The notes under the pieces: generated by a model
Told to the model about the DNA's origin: nothing
What the model saw: the letters and a program-made list of their open reading frames with translations, nothing else
Databases searched by the model: none
Shown: piece by piece, positions 7,911 through 10,818 of the stretch
Layout: each line of letters opens with the position of its first letter
How positions within the stretch are numbered: the first letter of the stretch is position 1
Position numbers and translations under genes: made by a program
Assembly: GCA_964384675.1 (NCBI GenBank)
Contig: CAYLNK010000235.1
Location: forward strand, 1-10,818
DNA length: 10,818 nt
Origin: CAYLNK01 sp964384675
Lineage (GTDB): Bacteria > Acidobacteriota > Thermoanaerobaculia > UBA5066
Direction: 5' to 3'

Positions 7911-7938
7911 CCCTCCCTCCCTCCCTCCCCTCCCCTCC
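7911..7938 (-). repeat. Polypyrimidine tract; G-quadruplex-type sequence on the minus strand
   Basis: The plus strand is CCC/CCCC runs separated by single T, giving six runs of three or more C. The minus strand is therefore G runs separated by single A. Runs of G with 1-nt loops are the classic pattern for a very stable parallel quadruplex. It lies between the two hairpins of a convergent intergenic region. Confidence 0.75.
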
Positions 7939-7943
7939 TACCA

Positions 7944-7980
7944 GAACGAAACGCCCGCCTCACGGCGGGCGTTCTCGTTT
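7944..7980. terminator. Probable bidirectional intrinsic terminator
   Basis: AACGCCCGCC-TCAC-GGCGGGCGTT (7950-7973) is a perfect 10-bp stem with a 4-nt loop, flanked by CGAA on the left and CTCGTTT on the right. It sits between the convergent 99-aa ORF and the minus-strand PuuD-like gene and could end transcription from both sides. Confidence 0.65.
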
Positions 7981-7988
7981 CCGGCGCA

Positions 7989-8037
7989 CGTCACGATGAC
8001 GCCGGGCGTCACTCTGACGCTGCGCGTCACGATGACG
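7989..8037. repeat. Three 18-bp tandem dyads, CGTCA-N3-TGACG
   Basis: CGTCACGATGACG at 7989-8001, CGTCACTCTGACG at 8007-8019 and CGTCACGATGACG at 8025-8037 begin exactly 18 bp apart. In each, the perfect 5-bp arms flank 3 nt, while the 5-nt linkers differ. The array ends 3 bp from the stop codon of the minus-strand gene. The dyads could be protein-binding sites or a row of small RNA hairpins in that gene's 3' untranslated region. Confidence 0.8.
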
Positions 8038-8040
8038 TGA

Positions 8041-8796
8041 TCAGAGCACCTTCGGCTTCGCGGCGGACTGGTAGAGCCCGTAGACCGCGAGCCAGGCGAG
8101 GACGACGAGCACCGGGAGCGCGAACGCGTAGCTGGCTGCCCACGTTCCGTGCTGCCCCATCATCGTGAAGACGAGCGGGACGGACATGTAGGTGTTGTGC
8201 TTGGAGCGGGTTCCCGCCATCGCCACCCAGGCCGGATCCGGCTTCTCCCCGTTCTTGACCGCCGCGATGATCCGCCGCTGGTTCGGGACGATCCGCATGA
8301 AGACGTTCATGAACATCAGCGTGCCGAACATGGCGCCCAGGTGGATCGCCGTCCCGCGGTACGTGAACGGTCCGACCTTCGAGAAGAGGAAGACCGCGCC
8401 GGTGGCGCCGGCGAGCCCCACGGCGGCCTGCGCCTCGGGCCTGGCGATCGCCTTCATCAAGGGGTCGTAGATCACGAACGCCAGGAACGCGAAGAGGACG
8501 ACTGGGCCGCCGGTCCCCCAGCTCTTCTGTCCTCCTTCGAAGACGAAGCCGCGGGGGTAATAGACCATGCCGAGGAGAAGCAGCCCCGTCACCCACGTGA
8601 AGAGCGCGCCCATGCGAAAGAAGTGGAGCGCCCGCGGCATCAGCTCGGGGACGACCTTCTTCTTCGTGTCGGCGTCCAGCGTGGCGGCGAACGGGCCGTT
8701 CACGAAGTTGAAGAAGTAGAGGAGGCCGATCCAGAGGATCCCCGAGACGACGTGTATCCAGCGGAACAGCGACTCGGTGAGGTTCATGCCGTCCAT
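8041..8796 (-). CDS. PuuD-type integral membrane protein (Urate_ox_N domain) without cytochrome c domain
   Basis: A 251-residue membrane protein with about six or more hydrophobic segments. It matches the membrane domain of PuuD-type urate hydroxylases (Pfam Urate_ox_N). Visible blocks are IHVVSGILWIGLLYFFNFVN at 14-33, PRALHFFRMGALFTWVTG at 54-71, MNVFMRIVPNQRR at 163-175 and RSKHNTYMSVP at 197-207. Conserved histidines H15, H58, H152 and H200 could ligate haem. Full-length PuuD (about 400 residues) ends in a cytochrome c domain with CXXCH; no such motif or domain is present here. Urate as substrate is therefore uncertain, and any electron acceptor must be a separate protein. ATG 8796 has AAGGAG 6 nt upstream. 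It follows mrp by 28 bp and is probably the last gene of the operon. Confidence 0.8.
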   Translation of the reverse strand: MDGMNLTESLFRWIHVVSGILWIGLLYFFNFVNGPFAATLDADTKKKVVPELMPRALHFFRMGALFTWVTGLLLLGMVYYPRGFVFEGGQKSWGTGGPVVLFAFLAFVIYDPLMKAIARPEAQAAVGLAGATGAVFLFSKVGPFTYRGTAIHLGAMFGTLMFMNVFMRIVPNQRRIIAAVKNGEKPDPAWVAMAGTRSKHNTYMSVPLVFTMMGQHGTWAASYAFALPVLVVLAWLAVYGLYQSAAKPKVL

Positions 8797-8824
8797 GCGT
8801 GGCTCCTTCCCGGCGTGAGCGACG

Positions 8825-9886
8825 TCACGCCCCGACCGCCTTGGCGATCTGGTGGGCGAGCTTGATGAAGGCGTCGGTGACCACCGAGGTCGGCTCGGCC
8901 ACCACGATCGGCTTGCCGGCGTCTCCCTGCAGCGCGACCCGGGGATCGATCGGGACCTCGCCCAGGAACGGCACGTTCAGGAGCTTCGCCGTCCTCTCGC
9001 CGCCGCCGTGCTTGAAGATCTCCTCGCGGTGCCCGCACTTCGGGCAGAGGTAATAGCTCATGTTCTCGATGATCCCGAGGACCGGGACGTTCACCTTCTG
9101 GAACATCGCCAGCCCCTTGCGGGCGTCGATGAGCGCCACGTCCTGCGGCGTCGTGACGATGACGGCGCCGGAGAGGTGGACCTTCTGGGTGAGCGTGAGC
9201 TGCGCGTCGCCGGTGCCGGGCGGCAGGTCGACGAGGAGGAAGTCCTGCTTCCCCCACGCCACGTCGCCCAGGAACTGCTCGACCGCCTTGAAGACCATTG
9301 GGCCGCGCCAGATGACCGGCGTATCGACGTCCATGAGGAAGCCGATCGACATCACCTTCACGCCGTGCTTCTCGATCGGGAGGATCTTCTCCTCCTCGTT
9401 GATCATCGGCTTCTCGTCGATGCCCATCATCATCTGCTGCGACGGGCCGTAGATGTCCGAGTCCATCAGGCCGACCGTGTAGCCGAGCTTCGTGAGCGCG
9501 AGCGCCAGGTTCGCGGCGACGGTCGACTTGCCGACGCCGCCCTTGCCCGACGCCACGGCGACGATGAACCGCGTGTCCTTCAGGATGTCCGACTTCGCCC
9601 CGCCCGCCGCGGCCATCACCGGCGGCGCCGGGGCCGCGACCTGCACGGCGATCGTGACGGCCGAGACACCGGGCAGCGTGCGCAGCTCGGCCTCGGCGTT
9701 CTTCTTCATCTCCTCGGCCGCGCGCGGCGCGTCCGACGTCATCACCAGGCGGAAGGAGACGTTCCCGCCGCCGACCGTCAGGTCCTTCACGAAGCCGAAC
9801 GACACGATGTCCCGGGAGAGCCCGGGGTACTTCACTTTTCGCAGGGCCGCGAGGACGGCCTCCTCGGTCAAGACGCTGATGGACAA
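8825..9886 (-). CDS. mrp: Iron-sulfur cluster carrier protein Mrp/ApbC (P-loop ATPase)
   Basis: A 353-residue protein of usual Mrp/ApbC length that binds and transfers Fe-S clusters in the cytoplasm. An N-terminal MIP18/DUF59 domain covers about residues 5-82. An Ala/Pro linker then leads to the ParA/MinD-like ATPase domain from about 105. This domain has the deviant Walker A SGKGGVGKST at 113-122, MDSDIYGPS at 141-149, LLVDLPPGTGD at 217-227 and the cluster-ligating CPKC at 281-284. The start is TTG 9886, chosen because AGGAGG lies 5 nt upstream and the N-terminus then matches the DUF59 beginning. It lies 23 bp after the plsC-like gene and 28 bp before the PuuD-like gene, so the three are probably co-transcribed. 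Confidence 0.95.
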   Translation of the reverse strand: MSISVLTEEAVLAALRKVKYPGLSRDIVSFGFVKDLTVGGGNVSFRLVMTSDAPRAAEEMKKNAEAELRTLPGVSAVTIAVQVAAPAPPVMAAAGGAKSDILKDTRFIVAVASGKGGVGKSTVAANLALALTKLGYTVGLMDSDIYGPSQQMMMGIDEKPMINEEEKILPIEKHGVKVMSIGFLMDVDTPVIWRGPMVFKAVEQFLGDVAWGKQDFLLVDLPPGTGDAQLTLTQKVHLSGAVIVTTPQDVALIDARKGLAMFQKVNVPVLGIIENMSYYLCPKCGHREEIFKHGGGERTAKLLNVPFLGEVPIDPRVALQGDAGKPIVVAEPTSVVTDAFIKLAHQIAKAVGA

Positions 9887-9909
9887 CGGTCCCTCCTGAA
9901 CGCCGGCGA

Positions 9910-10635
9910 CTATACCTTCCCGCCGTCGGGACAGCCCGCCAGGCGGAGGATCTCGGCGCGCACGGCGGCCATCAGCTCCGGGCGCTGGGCCACCGTGAGC
10001 CCGGCCGTCGGGATCGGCTCGCCGAGGCGCACGACGACCCGCCCCGGCGTCACCAGGAGCCCCTCCGTGCCGAGCGCCCGCCGGGCGCCTGAGATCCCGA
10101 CCGGGACGATCGGCATCCCGGTCTTGATGGCCGCGAGAAAGCCGGACTTCTTGAACGGCCCGAGGCTCCCGGTGCGCGAACGCGTCCCCTCAGGGAAGAC
10201 GAGCACCGAGACCCCGCGCTTCAGCCGCTTCTCCAGGCTGGAGAAGACGTCCCGGGCGTGGTCGGTGCGCTCGCGGTCGACGGGGATGAACCCGGCCAGC
10301 CACATCGACCAGCCGAGGAACGGGATGTAGAAGAGCGAGCGCTTGGCGAGGAAGAAGACGTCGTGAGGGATCGCGAGGAAGAGGGACAGGATGTCGACGG
10401 CCGACTGATGGTTCGGCATGAAGACGGCCCCTGGCAAGGCGCGCGCGGCGTCGCTCCCCTCCACCACCACCCGGATCCCCGCGAAGTAGAGGACGCAGCG
10501 GGCCCAGATGCGGGCCCAGACCAGGTAGAAGCGGCCGCGCGGTGGCACCCAGCTGGTCAGGATCGCGAGGCTCCCGAACACGATCGTGAGCAGGAGGGCC
10601 ATGAGCCACGCGAACGTCGATCTCACGAGACTCAC
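9910..10635 (-). CDS. plsC: 1-acyl-sn-glycerol-3-phosphate acyltransferase (PlsC family)
   Basis: A 241-residue membrane-associated acyltransferase that makes phosphatidic acid from lysophosphatidic acid in phospholipid synthesis. One hydrophobic anchor spans about 10-29. All four family motifs are visible: NHQSAVD at 75-81 (catalytic H76-x4-D81), GFIPVDR at 115-121, FPEGTRS at 147-153 and VPVGI at 177-181. GTG 10635 is chosen over farther upstream starts. It gives the usual N-terminus, has a TAAACT hexamer 7 nt before it, and longer versions would overlap the divergent epimerase gene. There is no Shine-Dalgarno sequence. Related acyltransferases acting on other lipids cannot be excluded. Confidence 0.9.
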   Translation of the reverse strand: MSLVRSTFAWLMALLLTIVFGSLAILTSWVPPRGRFYLVWARIWARCVLYFAGIRVVVEGSDAARALPGAVFMPNHQSAVDILSLFLAIPHDVFFLAKRSLFYIPFLGWSMWLAGFIPVDRERTDHARDVFSSLEKRLKRGVSVLVFPEGTRSRTGSLGPFKKSGFLAAIKTGMPIVPVGISGARRALGTEGLLVTPGRVVVRLGEPIPTAGLTVAQRPELMAAVRAEILRLAGCPDGGKV

Positions 10636-10642
10636 GGGAGAG

Positions 10643-10648
10643 AGTTTA
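10643..10648 (-). promoter_or_regulatory. -10-like element, plsC operon
   Basis: TAAACT on the minus strand ends 7 nt before the GTG at 10635. It fits a leaderless transcript that would run through plsC, mrp and the PuuD-like gene. No -35 hexamer is apparent. Confidence 0.5.
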
Positions 10649-10654
10649 ACCAGC

Positions 10655-10660
10655 GACAAT
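10655..10660 (+). promoter_or_regulatory. -10-like element, epimerase gene
   Basis: GACAAT ends 6 nt before the ATG at 10667, with no Shine-Dalgarno sequence. It is a weaker match to TATAAT than the others. The whole divergent intergenic region is only 31 bp, so both promoters must overlap. Confidence 0.35.
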
Positions 10661-10666
10661 CGGCAG

Positions 10667-10818
10667 ATGGGCGAAACGATCCTGGTGACGGGCGGCGCGG
10701 GGCTCCTCGGCTCGACCGTGGCGCTCGCGCTGGCCGCCCAGGGCCGCAAGGTGGTGGTCGCCGACCGGCTGGGTGTCGAGGGCGACGGGCCGGCCGCCCG
10801 CGCCCGGCGCGTGGGGGC
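10667..10818 (+). CDS. NAD-dependent epimerase/dehydratase family protein, N-terminal part
   Basis: Fifty codons are visible before the window ends. The start is a Rossmann fold of the extended short-chain dehydrogenase/epimerase type: ILVTGGAGLLGS at 5-16 with the nucleotide-binding TGxxGxxG pattern. A second strand ends KVVVADRLG, with Asp33 positioned to bind the adenosine ribose of NAD. Nucleotide-sugar epimerases, such as those for heptose or galactose, share this beginning, so the substrate cannot be named. It is transcribed away from the plsC operon. Confidence 0.8.
   Translation, partial: MGETILVTGGAGLLGSTVALALAAQGRKVVVADRLGVEGDGPAARARRVG

Overview
The window is high-GC bacterial DNA with tightly packed coding at both ends and an unusual repeat-rich, gene-poor middle. 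A run of exactly 100 N (5606-5705) shows that it is scaffolded, probably metagenome-derived. The cytochrome c maturation genes, lipid acyltransferases, Mrp/ApbC ATPase and PuuD-like membrane protein fit a diderm bacterium with membrane respiratory chains, such as Acidobacteriota or a related high-GC phylum. That assignment is inference; no rRNA or other decisive marker is present.

Layout. (1) 1-341, minus strand: the N-terminal part of a DUF374-type lysophospholipid acyltransferase, cut by the window edge. (2) 383-5485, plus strand: a System I cytochrome c maturation cluster, ccmA-ccmB, a 79-bp gap, then ccmC-ccmD-ccmE-ccmF with 1-4 bp overlaps. CcmA and CcmB are the ABC transporter pair, CcmC and CcmD load haem onto CcmE, and CcmF joins haem to the apocytochrome. 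CcmE carries a Cys (CPSKY) where the classical protein has its haem-binding His. This is the hallmark of the variant System I known from archaea and some bacteria. No ccmG, ccmH or ccmI is seen. (3) 5486-7554: about 2.1 kb with no convincing intact gene. It begins with a 65-bp tandem repeat of hairpins containing the assembly gap. A pair of inverted arms follows (5774-6097 and 7109-7382). The arms flank about 1 kb of nested direct repeats and a decayed small membrane-protein gene whose 3' end is present three times. (4) 7555-7854, plus strand: an unrecognised 99-residue ORF with a strong Shine-Dalgarno sequence. (5) 7855-8040: a convergent intergenic stretch with two terminator-like hairpins, a G-quadruplex-type tract and three 18-bp tandem dyads. 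(6) 10635-8041, minus strand: a probable operon plsC-like, then mrp/apbC, then a PuuD-type (Urate_ox_N) membrane protein. (7) 10667-end, plus strand: the start of an NAD-dependent epimerase/dehydratase, divergent from plsC.

Five genes that are the first of a transcript, or could be, lack a Shine-Dalgarno sequence. These are the DUF374 gene, ccmA, ccmC, the plsC-like gene and the epimerase. Each instead has a -10-like hexamer 6-8 nt before the start codon, as expected for leaderless transcripts. In contrast, mrp, the PuuD-like gene and the 99-aa ORF have clear Shine-Dalgarno sequences. All homology statements are from reading the sequence, not from searches.
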